Notes: generated from the letters alone by a model not told the origin. Shown: positions 43,130-54,090, counted from the first letter of the stretch. The stretch is 64,000 bases of DNA from Isochrysis galbana (GCA_018136815.1 CM030936.1:4743707-4807706); one strand, 5' to 3'. Numbers and translations are program-made.

Positions 43130-43513
43130 ACCCCGCAGCGCTTGCATCTTGCCTTGCGGCAGCTACCGCCGAGCCCCTCTCCCTCTCGGCGCGCTAAGGT
43201 AGTGCCACTGCGCATGTGTTGGTGTTGGGCTTAGTCTTAGTCCGGTTGACTGCGTGTGTGCCCGCCGCGGGCGTTTAGGTTCCCTCATCCCTCATTCCTC
43301 TTGCGTCGTCGGGCGGCTGGCGGCTGGCCGCATTTTCAGAGCACAAAGCGCAAAGCACAAATCACATATCTTACAATACGTATACGTATACGTATACGTA
43401 TCTTATACATATACGTATAGAGCACAAAGACAGCACGCTTCCCCCGCGGGCGAGGACTACTTGTGCTCTGTCTCGCGTCGTCAACTATCAGTAAACTGAT
43501 AGCTGATAGGGTC
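43130..43513. repeat. spacer with (ATACGT)n repeat at 43376-43417
   Basis: No gene. A near-perfect self-complementary GTATAC/ATACGT run at 43376-43417 could form cruciforms. Confidence 0.6.
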
Positions 43514-43629
43514 ATGGAGCGCGCCCCGCTCCCCTCCCCGCCCCGCGCCGATGCTGCCGAGGACGACGACCTACTCATGGACACGTCGCTGTCTCCAAAG
43601 CGCCCGCGCTCGGACGACCCACCCAGCCA
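43514..43629 (+). CDS. possible first exon with nuclear localisation signal
   Basis: ATG at 43514 opens MERAPLPSPPRADAAEDDDL and then a KRPRS basic motif, ending before a CAG|GTGCGC donor. Acidic/Pro composition and an NLS-like motif suggest a nuclear protein, but no second exon was identified. Weak evidence. Confidence 0.25.
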
Positions 43630-44270
43630 GGTGCGCGCGAGACATCGCGCGCGCCAGCCCGCGCGGCATGCGAACAACACAGAATGGCAGCCATGGGCAT
43701 GGCTGGCTGCTGGTTGCCATGCAGACCAGCACATCAACCCTCACCAACCCTCACCAACCACAGCAACCCACAGCACGAGTCACATAAACTCCATTAGGGG
43801 AGGCCTCCGGCCCCGGCCCCTACACTGCTGCGGTACCGCCCTCATGATGCTCATGCACGAGGGGCCGGCCCTGCGCCATCAACAACACAGCCCCCCATGG
43901 GGGCTGTCAAGAAAGCGCACACAAACTCGCATGTACTCCAGCCATGCACACGCATGGAGGAGCACCCACAGAGACCTCCCAGCCTTGGGAGAGGAAACAC
44001 CACACACCACGAACAGGCGCGGCAAGAGCCACCCGGTGAGCACAGACGGGCTGGACAGCTGGGCACAGTCCAACCCGATGGCCGATGGGCCTCAACAGCA
44101 CACACGCACACATGAGGCAAAAAATTGCCCCGTTAGGTATCGGGGGCCCCGATAGCTATCAGGGGGGATTTTTCCCCGATCGCCAACAGCCCACAGCCCC
44201 CCCGAGAGATATCGGGGGTAACATATATTTTAGTAGTAGAACGTTGTGTGTGAAGGAGGAGATACTAGTA
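43630..44270. other. no gene recognised; GC palindrome at 44139
   Basis: Frames continue without domains. A perfect palindrome TATCGGGGGCCCCGATA lies near 44138, with further TATCGGGG words to 44215. Confidence 0.4.
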
Positions 44271-44287
44271 GTTATTTATTAGTGGAG

Positions 44288-44357
44288 GTGCTCGAGAGAG
44301 AGAGTAGGAGGAGAGAGAAATATAATATTCTACTCTCGATGTGGGCCGGGAGGAGGG

Positions 44358-44397
<40 letters not shown>

Positions 44398-44600
44398 GTG
44401 GTAGGGAGTGTGTTGAGGTGTGAGAGCAAGAAAAGAGAAGAGAGAAATCGTGAAAAAGGCAAGGGAGACTGGAGGGGAGAGGATGAGAGAGAGAGAGGCA
44501 AGGGAGGGAGAAGGGAGAGGGAGGGAGAGGGCGAGGGAGAGGGAGAGGTAGAGGGAGAGGGAGGGAGGGAGGGAGCGAGAGCGAGAGAGAACGAGCAGGG
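44288..44600. repeat. GA-rich tract upstream of the IQ/WW gene
   Basis: Purine-rich, pure (GA)n at 44362-44393, ending 25 bp before the chosen ATG at 44626; the reading frame through it encodes only Arg/Glu repeats. Confidence 0.85.
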
Positions 44601-44625
44601 GCAGATAGGCTCGACCGGCATCTCG

Positions 44626-47199
44626 ATGGGTCATCCACCCACCCAACCGCCCACGCTCAGCTCGCCACAAGAGCAGGACGACCAGCCAATCAAGCCTATC
44701 CTCTCTTCTTCCGCAAACCTCGCCTCACGCCTCATCACTCAGGCCATCCGCGAGGCCATCGCGGCCGCAGCGGCGCCAAAGGCGTGCTCGTCCGGCCTGG
44801 AAGCAATAGAAGCGGCGGAGTCCACTCCGACTATCCGCTCGGACGCAGCAGAAGGGGCGGAGCCGAGTCTGACCATCCGCGAAACTGTCGCGGCCGCAGC
44901 GCAGCCAGAGGTGAGCTCCATGGGCTTTGACGCAGCAGAAGTAGCGGATTCGGCCGCGGCGGAGCGGCTGGCAGAAGCATCAGAGCTCGCACCAGAGTTG
45001 GTGGAGGAAGCGGCGGAGCTCACTTCAGCTTTTGAGACCACCTCGTTGATCAAGACAAGCGACGAGGAAGGCACCGCGCACAGGCCTTCCCTTCCCACAG
45101 AGGAGCAGACTGTGGACGAAGTGCTCAGGCAGCAAGGGGCGGACTCGCTCAATCTTACCGGCCTGGCTAATAGCACGGATGTGCCATCACAGTGGCAGCT
45201 GTCGTCATTGGAAGAGGAAGACCGGGAGATTCAGCAGGCTGACCAGCTCACTGGTGCGCCGTACCTGGTGCTCTCGCCTCGACGCAGTGACGCCAACCAG
45301 GCAGGTCACACACCACACGTAGAACAACCGGCACAGTGGCGTCTGGCAGGCGAGCCCATCGCCCACGCCGCCGCAGTAAGAGCCCGTACTGGTCGCTCTA
45401 CAGGATTCGGTAATCCCATCAGAGCAGACTTGGATGTGATCTCCATGTTCAGAGATTCAAGTGGAGACGACAACAGTGAGGGACCACAATCGCACATCGC
45501 TAGCGAGCGCTCGTCGGGGGGCGAGGAGCATGTGCAAGTCGCAGCACGTGATCGAGCACGATCGATCACTGTCGACGGCGCACGATCGCCCAGTACTCGA
45601 GCTCAAGCTTCCCATGAGGCCGACGCTCACCTGAGCGACTCGAGGACTTTCACGCCAAAGGACGCAGGCCTAAGTGCTGCACCAAGTGGGCCGTCGCCTT
45701 CCCAGGGACATGCTCCGACTCCGAATGACGCTGTCTTGCCTGCTGCGCTGCCATCGTCTTCTGTGGCGGCCACAAGCACACCAGCTCCTCTCCCGCCTTA
45801 CCTAGCCACCGACGCAGCAGTCATGTTGGCGACTCGCATCTCCATGCTGCATGAGCGGCACCAAAGAGAGCGCAAGGACTCCGCCTCATCCGTTCGTCTG
45901 TTCTTGCGGTTATCTGCGCGTGCCCGCGCCACCGCTGCGACTCGACTTCAAGCAATCGTACGGAGAATGCTCGCTCGGCGCAAGATGACAGTGATGGTGG
46001 CGGCCCGGCTCCACCATGCATGGGCTGAAAAGAAGACCGCCGACGGGAGACGCTTCTACTACAATCGGATCACCAAGCAAAGGCAATGGAAAAAGCCGGA
46101 GCCGCAGCCAATCCTACAGACGATTTCGCGCTTCGACCAAGCCCGCGCTTTGCTCATGTCCCGAAGGGGAGGCAGCGGTGGCGACGATATTGCTCTGTAT
46201 AGTACTAGCTCGGATCGCCGGCAGCCCCCCAAGGCCCTCACTAGCCCACCAGCGTTTGTGCCCGTCTACTCTAGCGGCAGCAGGATAGCACCCGCTGTAG
46301 AAGAGACGGCATCAGGCCTTGCGCGTGAATCCCGCGTTCTGCTGACCGCTCCGCTCGCGCTCGCCGACTCGTGCGCTGTGCCCGCAGCTTCCAGAGTGGC
46401 AGCCTCGGCTGCCTGTGCAGCTGAGTCGGTCCACAAAGACTGTGCCACTGCAGCACGCCCCTCATCATCCACGTCTTTCGTCGAGCAAGCCGCGTCTGGC
46501 GCCACCATTCGCGCCCACTCTTCGCACGAGAAGGGCGGCGACGAGCCTATGCTAGCAGCGCCCTCCGCAGATCATGCGTGGGTGACGAAGACCGCGCCGG
46601 ATGGACGACGGTTTTATTACAACAAGATGACGAAGCAGCGCCAATGGCGCAAGCCAGACGCACTGAGGCCCTCGGCGCCGGACCCAACGAGGCTGAGCGC
46701 CAGCGCTAGCTCAAAACAAAGATCAAATTCTTCGTCAACGGCTTCCACAGGATCGCAAGAAGTTGTTCCGAGCCATCGCCAGCCATCAGGGTCTGCAGTG
46801 CGCGCGGCGGCTAATGGAGCCGTTCCAGTTGTGGTCTCAAGGGCGGAGGCATCCTCGGGAAGCCGCATGTTTCTAGGTGAGCAACGAGAGGAGAGCCTGC
46901 CGCGTCCTCGGGATGCAACTGCAAGTGACATTGAGGTGGAGCCTTCAGACTTCTACATTGATGAGGATGGAATGCGAGTGCGCCGGCCGGGGCTCGAGCG
47001 TGCGTACTTCGGCCTCGACCCCGACGATGGCGGTAATGCGGCCATCAAGTACTCTTTCACCATCAAACAGGATGCCGCAGTGAAGAAATCTGCCGATGCA
47101 GCTGCGCTCCGTTTTGCAACTGCCACCATGCCACCGCCACCGCCAGGAAGAGGAAGGCCGCGGTTGAATGGCGGCGGAATTTCACCACGGCCGATGTGA
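44626..47199 (+). CDS. large protein with IQ motif and two WW domains
   Basis: Single long exon, 857 codons from ATG 44626; the frame is open further upstream but only through GA repeats and without an ATG. The N-terminal half is Ala/Glu/Ser-rich with repeated AIEAAES/TIRSDAAEGAE-like units. An IQ-type helix (AATRLQAIVRRMLARRKM, ~45930-45985) precedes WW domain 1 (WAEKKTADGRRFYYNRITKQ...W-KKP, ~46015-46100). After a ~150-residue linker comes WW domain 2 (WVTKTAPDGRRFYYNKMTKQ...W-RKP, ~46575-46660). Both keep the two Trp and the final Pro needed to bind Pro-rich ligands. The C-terminus has PPPPPGRGRPR. Probably a calmodulin- and Pro-ligand-binding scaffold; substrate unknown. Confidence 0.8.
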   Translation: MGHPPTQPPTLSSPQEQDDQPIKPILSSSANLASRLITQAIREAIAAAAAPKACSSGLEAIEAAESTPTIRSDAAEGAEPSLTIRETVAAAAQPEVSSMGFDAAEVADSAAAERLAEASELAPELVEEAAELTSAFETTSLIKTSDEEGTAHRPSLPTEEQTVDEVLRQQGADSLNLTGLANSTDVPSQWQLSSLEEEDREIQQADQLTGAPYLVLSPRRSDANQAGHTPHVEQPAQWRLAGEPIAHAAAVRARTGRSTGFGNPIRADLDVISMFRDSSGDDNSEGPQSHIASERSSGGEEHVQVAARDRARSITVDGARSPSTRAQASHEADAHLSDSRTFTPKDAGLSAAPSGPSPSQGHAPTPNDAVLPAALPSSSVAATSTPAPLPPYLATDAAVMLATRISMLHERHQRERKDSASSVRLFLRLSARARATAATRLQAIVRRMLARRKMTVMVAARLHHAWAEKKTADGRRFYYNRITKQRQWKKPEPQPILQTISRFDQARALLMSRRGGSGGDDIALYSTSSDRRQPPKALTSPPAFVPVYSSGSRIAPAVEETASGLARESRVLLTAPLALADSCAVPAASRVAASAACAAESVHKDCATAARPSSSTSFVEQAASGATIRAHSSHEKGGDEPMLAAPSADHAWVTKTAPDGRRFYYNKMTKQRQWRKPDALRPSAPDPTRLSASASSKQRSNSSSTASTGSQEVVPSHRQPSGSAVRAAANGAVPVVVSRAEASSGSRMFLGEQREESLPRPRDATASDIEVEPSDFYIDEDGMRVRRPGLERAYFGLDPDDGGNAAIKYSFTIKQDAAVKKSADAAALRFATATMPPPPPGRGRPRLNGGGISPRPM

Positions 47200-48154
47200 G
47201 GTGTGCAAAAGATCGATGGCCCCCCTTCCTCATTGGTTTGCTCAGGGTTTCCTTGACTGATGCCCTTGTGGCGGGCTTGGCAAATCATATGCCGCCGTCT
47301 CTAGTTTTATGTTCAATTTCGCTGGCGACGCCAGCTTGCCCTCTTTGTGACTATTGTAAAGCCATTATTCGTCGATTAGGAGGACCGGGACTTCTAGGCA
47401 TGTTGATCTCGGCTTCGTCAAGCTTTTTGTGCGATGAGCGCGCTCGCTACGGCGTTGCTTGCTAGTAGGAGTCGAGCCGCGCCGAGGGCTGAGGGGCGCG
47501 AGGGTGCGGGATCGGCGGCTAGCCTATTGGTGTTGCCATGATAAAAAACTGAAGATTCGGGGCTACCACCCAAGGCGGAGACGATATGTTGCGGATAGGG
47601 GGAAAGCCGCTCTTAGCCCTTAGGGATGTCTAAGAGAAAGAGAAGGGCCTCTCGCCTCTCTTAGCGTTCAACTCTCTAGCACCCGGAAGGTCAACTAACT
47701 TTATTGTCAATTGCGATGGAACGCGCCGGCGCAACTCTCCTCTCCTCAGGGCCGCCCGCCGACCACCGAGGGCCGAGGGCAGCCCGCAGCCCCCCGTCCC
47801 CACGGACCATTCGCAGTCGAAGTGACCGCGTCCGCCCTCCGAGGCCGAGGCCGAGCAGGTGCAGGTGCGTGCGACTGCATCTGACGAAACTCCAGCGAGA
47901 TGCCCTAGTTGTCCTCCCAGCCTTCTCCACCACACGCACGAGGAGAAGGAGAAAAAGACGAAGAAGATGTAAAGGCTGCTTAGCTGCAGGTGTTCCGTGA
48001 CGGTCTGAAAAGCGTGTTCTGAAAGCGCGCGCGGCGCGATGTGTCCACACTAGCGGATTAAAGTATGTTAATATTAATATTTTTGTATAAATGACTATGG
48101 ACATTTGATGTTTGATGGCTCCATTTGAGCGATGTGCGATGTCCCATGATTGAC
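47200..48154. other. no gene recognised
   Basis: 3' flank of the IQ/WW gene. A ~98-codon Arg/Pro-rich frame at 47704-48000 has no recognisable domain and is probably not coding. Confidence 0.45.
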
Positions 48155-48625
48155 GGAACGACACCTAAACGAACCGCGCGCGAAGGAGAAGAACCTCGCG
48201 CGGGGGGGCGAGGGACCGAGGGCACGGCGGGGCAGCGTGGGAGGGCGCGTGGCCGATCTCGGAGCGAGATTGCGTCCTTTCCCTCGCGGAGTGCGGAGAG
48301 ACCCCCCACGGAACATCCTGGGACCGGAGAATGTTTTAGACGAAACTTCCCTCCGTCGGCCGAGGAGAGGAGGGCGGAGAGAGAGAGACAGAGAGTCTCG
48401 CAGAACGACTGCAGAACGAGAAGTCGAAGTCATGCCGGTTTATTAACTTAAACGAGCCAACAAAATTATAGTAACAGCAAAAAAATTCGAATCGCAAAGT
48501 TCGAGACCAAAATCTGCAAACCTGTGAACTTGGGACCATGGGGGATCCGAATCTGTGTGTCTCATGTTGTATTCAGGCCTACAGCCTACAGATGGGCAGG
48601 AATACAACATGAGGGAGGCGCAGAG
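48155..48625 (-). repeat. dispersed repeat, inverted copy of 8672-9250
   Basis: Reverse-complement match to 8672-9250, including the GGGAAAGGACGC-type core, CT microsatellite and the CCTGCCCATC end. Divergence suggests an old duplication or two copies of one repeat family. Confidence 0.7.
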
Positions 48626-48958
48626 CGCCCCCATTGTCCCCTAATACAACAATAGGTTGTAGGTTGTGGAAGGCCAAGGTCGAAATCATCCTGCTTCAAG
48701 TTGACTTCATCAAGGTCCTTCAAGAGCTCCATGCGTACAAAGACGAGTCACACAACAGAGTCAGCATGTCCGCCAAAGCCATGGGGCGAAGGTTCTGTTT
48801 TTAGGAGAGTTATGGAGTATTAGAGAGGAATTAGGGTGCTCCGGACGCGGCGTCAGGAGCTGGCGGGGAGGTGTCTCGAGTCCAATATTTTTGTAGTAGT
48901 ACTCTACTGTTTGATTGTTCCTTAGGAAAGGCGAGCCGAGGGATCGGCGCACGTCGCG
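48626..48958. other. upstream region of the F-box/RCC1 gene
   Basis: AT-richer intergenic sequence without coding signal; presumably contains its promoter. No TATA box or other element could be called confidently. Confidence 0.4.
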
Positions 48959-50461
48959 ATGTCGTCGGAGGCTCCGCTCGTGGGCGCTCTGCCCACCGAG
49001 GTACTGCTGCACGTCCTGGCGGGCCTGAACGCTCGCTCGCTATGCCGGCTGGCAAGGACATGTCGAAGGTTCTACTTTGGCACGCCATCCGCACCCTCAG
49101 TCGTCGAACAGGCGCTGAGGATCCGTGGGAATGCCGACGGGCGAAGAGAGATCCCCGATGCTCTGCCCGATGGAGTGGTGGGCTGGCTGCCTTACTTGCT
49201 CGAGCGCGAGTGGGTACAATTAAGGCGTGGTGCTCTACGTACGGCTCGGCAGAGTCCGATCGCAGCGGGCGCCACACACAGCATCTTCATCGACGCCTCG
49301 AGCCATATTCTTACGTGTGGGTTGGAGCAGGATGAGGATGACGACCCTGAGGAAGACGACGACTTGGCTTTGCCTGGGCTGCTCGGGCAAGGGAGCACCC
49401 TCGAGGACGGCGAGGTGCTGATGCTTGAGTCCCCTGTGGCTGTGCCGACCATGGCCAGGACGTCCGTCTGCAGCGTCGCAGCTGGACAATTCTCGAGCTT
49501 TGCCTTGGGTGATGATGGTGCCGTGTATAGCTTTGGCCCCGGTCTATGCTGCCTTGGCCATGGCGACTGGGAGGAGCAGTGCACACCCCGTCGGATCCAA
49601 AGTCTTGATGGTGTGCGAATATGTAGTGTGGCAGCAGGCACGTGGCACAGCGTTGCCTTGACACAAGAAGGAGCTTTGTTCACTTGGGGCGGTAGGGGCC
49701 AAGGGCTGCCACCACTAGGGCTTGGCTACAACCAGAATCATCCCCAGATGACACCAAAGAGGGTCAATGCCGCCGGCCTTGATCTCGAGCGCTGCACTTT
49801 CATTTCAGCAGGATGTGACTTTACGCTGGTCGTTTGCGAAAGCGGGACTGTCTTTTCTTTCGGGATCGGCTCCGCAGGTCAGCTGGGACTTGGCAATCTC
49901 CACATGGAGATTCTTCCTCGGGAAGTGGTAAGGCTTCACCCACGCGTGACTGGCCAGGCTGCAATCGCGGTTGCCGCAGGCTACGTGCATTCTTTAGCCT
50001 TGGACGAGGACGGGCGCGTCTCATCGTGGGGCGGCAACGGTGACGGGTGCTTGGGGATTGGCATTATGTGTGAGTTCCAACAGTCTCCTGTCCTTGTGGA
50101 GATGCCTCTTGATGCACAACAAATATGCCGCATTGCCGCGGGAGAATACCACTCCTGCGCCGTTGATGAATCTGGCATGCTTTTCACTTGGGGCTCCGGA
50201 AGCTTAGGGCGACTAGGTCATGGGGATGCAGTAAAACGATTCACTCCCTGCCCAGTACGCGCGTTGACAGGCCATAAAGTGGTGTTTGTCACCGCTGGGC
50301 ACTGGCACACACTTGTTGTAGCCGATGATGGAAGCGTCTTTGGCTTCGGTCTTGCTGACGAAGGCAGGATTGGCGTGGCGATTGAACAGGACATACAAAG
50401 TCTTCCACAACAAATTACTCAATTGCGAGCACGAGTCGTACTCAACGGAGTTCTAGGGTAG
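48959..50461 (+). CDS. F-box protein with RCC1 repeats
   Basis: Intronless frame of 500 aa from ATG 48959. The N-terminus LPTEVLLHVLAGLNARSLCR, then LARTCRRFYF, is an F-box that would bind SKP1 in an SCF ubiquitin ligase. Seven or so RCC1-type blade repeats follow, with the recurring patterns VAAGQFSSFALGDDGAVYSF, VAAGTWHSVALTQEGALFTW, VAAGYVHSLALDEDGRVSSW, IAAGEYHSCAVDESGMLFTW and VTAGHWHTLVVADDGSVFGF. An acidic insert (DEDDDPEEDDD) sits between the F-box and the first blade. The propeller probably recruits substrates or chromatin. Family assignment is firm, partner unknown. Confidence 0.9.
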   Translation: MSSEAPLVGALPTEVLLHVLAGLNARSLCRLARTCRRFYFGTPSAPSVVEQALRIRGNADGRREIPDALPDGVVGWLPYLLEREWVQLRRGALRTARQSPIAAGATHSIFIDASSHILTCGLEQDEDDDPEEDDDLALPGLLGQGSTLEDGEVLMLESPVAVPTMARTSVCSVAAGQFSSFALGDDGAVYSFGPGLCCLGHGDWEEQCTPRRIQSLDGVRICSVAAGTWHSVALTQEGALFTWGGRGQGLPPLGLGYNQNHPQMTPKRVNAAGLDLERCTFISAGCDFTLVVCESGTVFSFGIGSAGQLGLGNLHMEILPREVVRLHPRVTGQAAIAVAAGYVHSLALDEDGRVSSWGGNGDGCLGIGIMCEFQQSPVLVEMPLDAQQICRIAAGEYHSCAVDESGMLFTWGSGSLGRLGHGDAVKRFTPCPVRALTGHKVVFVTAGHWHTLVVADDGSVFGFGLADEGRIGVAIEQDIQSLPQQITQLRARVVLNGVLG

Positions 50462-51778
50462 GAGTGACGTACAAGAGACAAGAGAGTGCCGATTGGTTTT
50501 GTGGATCAATGCCTAGGCCTTGGTAAAAATGTGTGACGTAGTGAAATAGTAGTACATGTTTTGGCCAACTTTGCTAAATTACACATCATCACATTTTTGT
50601 GCACATTTCATATATTTACTGCGTATTCGGGCGTAAGCGTGAGAAGGGGGGGTCACAAGCTAACTAGCTAGAGCTAGCGTACAGGGGCAAGCACAGGCAC
50701 ACAGGCTAGGGAGGCGGTGGCGCCAAAAAATCTTGAAAAAGTTGCTCTGCTGTCTGTATGTACGGCGTGAGTGAGGCAGCGTGCTAGTGTTGCTCTCTAG
50801 TTCCCAACCAACCGTCTTTTACAAACTCCCCCCTCCCCCACCCAGGTTCCTCGAGCCCCACCACCCTTGAGCCACAGATGGACACGATCGCCAAAACGAC
50901 CCTTGAGGCCGGCGACAGGGGGAAAGCGGAGGCCAAGTCCAAGCCTCCACTGCCTCCTGAGCTGCCCGAGCTGGCCCTCTGGGGGGGGGGGGGGGGCACA
51001 AGACACAAAAGACACAAGACCCCCGAGAGGGGGGCCATGGCGCGCAGGCATCACGCGCCGCAAGAGAGCGAGGAGAAGGGCAAGAAAAGAACGGCAACCC
51101 CCCCCGACAAATCCGAGGTAAGGAAAGGTAATTAATACACGCGCCCGTTTACAATAGATCGCAGATGGACCCCGCGCGTCCGACAAACGACAAACGCCGC
51201 AAAGGTGCGGCGGTACTTGGGAAAGCATCCTACAGCGGAGGCCTCGACCCTCCGGGGACATAAAAAGCTATGTCTTGCGCGTGTTCTCACTTGTTTGACT
51301 GCAGGCAATCATGCAACATGTCCGCCCGAGCCCACTTCTTGCGCCCGGCCCGACGTAGACGTAGTGCACGCGGGCCCACCCCCCGAAACCAAAGACAAAG
51401 GAATAAGAAATAAAAGGGGTAGCGTTGAGGGAATAAGAGTTTGGGGCATAGGCGACGGCCTGAGTTTGCACCGTGAGTGCGATGTGCCTCCCGTAGCTAG
51501 CAGTGGTGCGGCCAGAAACTTCAGATGTTTTTCAGATGCACTAAGTGTAAACTTAGTTGATATCGTGATTGTATTCAATGGAGGCCACCCTAACATGGAG
51601 TTTTATACGTCTACATCGCCACTCTTACTCATTTCACAACGTTTGCCGTTTGTGAATGAATTCGTGATTGTCGTGTACGCTAACAGTTGCTAGTGGCGAC
51701 GTTTGCCGTTTGTAAAGTGCTCATCATAAGTAGTAGCACCGTTTACTGTTGGTGAAGTATATTGTTGTCGTCGACGCA
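50462..51778. other. intergenic, with one candidate exon
   Basis: Mostly non-coding. A G-run lies at 50983-50996; around 51540-51780 the sequence is AT-rich with three CGTTTGCCGTTTG/CGTTTACTGTTGG-like words. The only coding candidate is listed separately. Confidence 0.4.
50878..51116 (+). CDS. possible first exon, unknown basic protein
   Basis: ATG at 50878 opens MDTIAKTTLEAGDRGKAEAK, then Pro- and Lys/Glu-rich sequence, ending at a consensus donor (GAG|GTAAGG near 51117). No domain and no sure downstream exon. Confidence 0.25.
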
Positions 51779-52984
51779 CTAACAAACTTGGCGCCCGGCT
51801 CTGCACTCATAGAAGCTGTCAGGTCGAAGCTCGTAGGAGCAAAGAGCGCATCCAATGGAGCAGTCGAAAGGGTAATCGGCTGGATTTGGTGGAGGTCTCA
51901 CCGGATCAACGTAGAGGGATTCGCATTCCTCAGCGTCGGCTTGCACGTAGATTCGAGACCGCTTGATGCCGGCGTTGTAGCACCATTGCCCGCCAATGGC
52001 GCCAGTACGGACGGTAAGGCCAACTACAGCGTCGGTTTCCACACACCCAGGGGACAAGGGTGAAGGTGGAGGCAACGGCATTTGCGGGGGCGGGGGGGGG
52101 TGGATGAACCACGTTTGAATCCATCTAAGAATCAAAAGAAGGCCCGAGACCGCTAGATACATCTCAAGCAAATTCCGGACCAGTTGGAGAGCTGGAGGCG
52201 GTGGAACCGCCGGTGGCGCCGGCGGCGCCGATGGCAGCGGCGGACTCGGAAGAGGGGATGGTGGCAAAGAAGGTGGCGGGGGAGTAAGTGGCGGAGACGA
52301 CGGTGGGGGGCACGGCGGCGGCCGCGAAGGTGGTGGCAGCCACGGGGGAGGCGGCGAGGGGGGCGGCGGCGAGGGGGTTGGAGGATACGGCGGGGGCGGC
52401 GGGGGCGGCGACGGCGAAGAAGGCGGTGGCGAAGGCGGTGGCGGCGAGGGTGGTGGAGGAAACGGCGGTGGCGGCGACGGAGGAGGAGGCGACGGCGGAT
52501 GTGGTGAAGGAGGTGGCGGTGAAGGGGGCGGCGGCGAGGGCGGGGAGGGCGACAGAGGTGGAGGAGATGACGGCGGCGGCGAGAGTGGCGGCAGCGAAGG
52601 AGGTGGCGGTGATGGTGGCGGTGAGGATGGCGGCGACGAGGGCGGCGGCAGCGACGGAGATGGAGGTGACGGAGGAGGAAGCAAAGGCGGCGGCGGTGAT
52701 GGGGATGCGGGAGATGACGGTGGCGGTGAGGGCGGCGGCGGCGAGGGAGACGGCGACAACGGCATTGGAGCCGACGGCGGCGGCGGCGAAGGCAATGGCG
52801 GCGAGGGGGGCGGCGGCGAGGGAAGTGGCGGCGAGGGAGGTGAAGAAGGTGGTGGCGATGGCGGTGGGAGCGAGGGAGGCGTCAAAGGCGGCGAGGGCGG
52901 GGGCCGAGGGCTCTGCGTCATGAATGCCTGGCTGACTGCCACCTGGCCTACGAGAGCGAGCATCCCAAGTGTACCCTGGCCCAT
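51779..52984 (-). CDS. pherophorin-like SPPPP-rich protein with TM and Cys-rich C-terminus
   Basis: Uninterrupted 401-aa frame, ATG at 52984. The N-terminal ~20 residues are hydrophobic enough for a signal peptide or anchor (LGMLALVGQVAVSQAF). Then ~240 residues of PPSPPP/SPPPP repeats, the hydroxyproline-rich shaft of algal wall proteins. A hydrophobic helix (LLEMYLAVSGLLLILRWI) follows, a second Pro spacer, and a ~90-residue C-terminal module with at least eight Cys (WCYNAG, CSIGCALCSYEL). Similar Pro-shaft/Cys-head proteins occur in volvocine pherophorins and in several other algae. Likely a cell-surface or wall protein. A GA/CT array lies ~150 bp upstream. Confidence 0.75.
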   Translation of the reverse strand: MGQGTLGMLALVGQVAVSQAFMTQSPRPPPSPPLTPPSLPPPSPPPSSPPSPPLPSPPPPSPPLPSPPPPSAPMPLSPSPSPPPPSPPPSSPASPSPPPPLLPPPSPPSPSLPPPSSPPSSPPPSPPPPSLPPLSPPPSSPPPLSPSPPSPPPPSPPPPSPHPPSPPPPSPPPPFPPPPSPPPPSPPPSSPSPPPPPPPYPPTPSPPPPSPPPPWLPPPSRPPPCPPPSSPPLTPPPPSLPPSPLPSPPLPSAPPAPPAVPPPPALQLVRNLLEMYLAVSGLLLILRWIQTWFIHPPPPPQMPLPPPSPLSPGCVETDAVVGLTVRTGAIGGQWCYNAGIKRSRIYVQADAEECESLYVDPVRPPPNPADYPFDCSIGCALCSYELRPDSFYECRAGRQVC

Positions 52985-53130
52985 TCTGCCGGCGGCGAGC
53001 GAGGCCAGGTTGGACAGGGGCAGGCGTCAGGGAAGGAGCGGGACGGACAGCCGCGAAAATCTCCGAACTCCGGAAGGCCCAGAGCCGTTTGCTTTGTCTC
53101 TCTCTCTCGTGCAGCCTGAGAGCTTCTTCC

Positions 53131-53135
53131 CTCCT

Positions 53136-53233
<98 letters not shown>

Positions 53234-53258
53234 AGGGAGGGAGGGAGAGGGGGGGGGG

Positions 53259-53335
<77 letters not shown>

Positions 53336-53543
53336 AGGGAGGGAGGGAGGGAGAGGGGGGGGGGGGAGAGAGAGATAGAGAGATAGAGAGAGAGAGAGGG
53401 GGATGGAGGGAGGGAGAGAGGGGGGGAGGGGGGAGAGAGAGAGAAAAAGAGATAGAGAGAGAGGGAGGGAGGGAGGGAGGGAGAGAGAGAGGGGGGGGGG
53501 GGGGAGAGAGAGATAGAGAGATAGAGAGAGAGAGAGAGGGAGG

Positions 53544-53582
<39 letters not shown>
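53131..53582. repeat. GA microsatellite array upstream of the pherophorin-like gene
   Basis: Alternating (GA)n, (GGGA)n and G-run blocks; the GGGAGGGAGG...GGGGGG...GATAGAGAG order repeats about three times. Confidence 0.9.
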
Positions 53583-53585
<3 letters not shown>

Positions 53586-53696
53586 AGAGTCCCAAGATAT
53601 ATCAATAGGGACGCGCGGACGCGGCCGGGAGGGAGCATCCGAGGTACGTCTCGAGATCGGAAGACTTCTCTCCCTCTCTCTCTCTCTCAAGTCCTC

Positions 53697-54090
53697 TGCT
53701 CTGACGCGCTGTGTGCCCGCCGGTGGGCCCGCGATTAAGGAAACTCTGACCTTACATGATGTGTCTTTCAGCCTCCCTCGATCAAGTGAACTCTGACCTT
53801 ACGTGAGGTGTGCCCGCCGGTGGGCTGTAAGAGCCTTCCCTGTCTATCAACTCCTCCGATCTTGTTATTACTTGTGACGCGCTGGGTGCCCGCCGGTGGG
53901 CTGAGAGTGAAAGACTTCCCTAACTCTCTCTCTCTATCAACTGCTCTGATCTTGTGACGCGCTGTGGACCGGAAGACCTCCGATCTTGTTACTTCTGACG
54001 TTCTATGTAAAGACTCCCCTAATAACTCTCTCCTCCGATCTTGTTACTTCTTGTGACGCGCTGTGTGGCCCGCCGGTGGGCTGAAACGCG
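53697..54090. repeat. degenerate tandem repeat (GACGCGCTG...GCCCGCCGGTGGGC)
   Basis: The words GTGACGCGCTG, GCCCGCCGGTGGGC and CTCCGATCTTGTTA recur four times or so with variable spacing (roughly 60-170 bp). No coding potential. The GCCCGCCGGTGGGC core is an inverted repeat. Confidence 0.75.

Noticed and set aside
47704-48000. 98-codon Arg/Pro-rich frame
   Set aside because: GC-rich low-complexity frame with no motif and overlapping frames on the other strand.
52184-52923. Plus-strand Arg/Gly/Trp- or Ala/Val-rich frames
   Set aside because: Antisense shadows of the SPPPP repeat of the pherophorin-like gene.
53000-53690. Ser/Leu-repeat extension upstream of the pherophorin-like frame
   Set aside because: Comes from a GA microsatellite and is in a different frame from the signal-peptide ATG at 52984.
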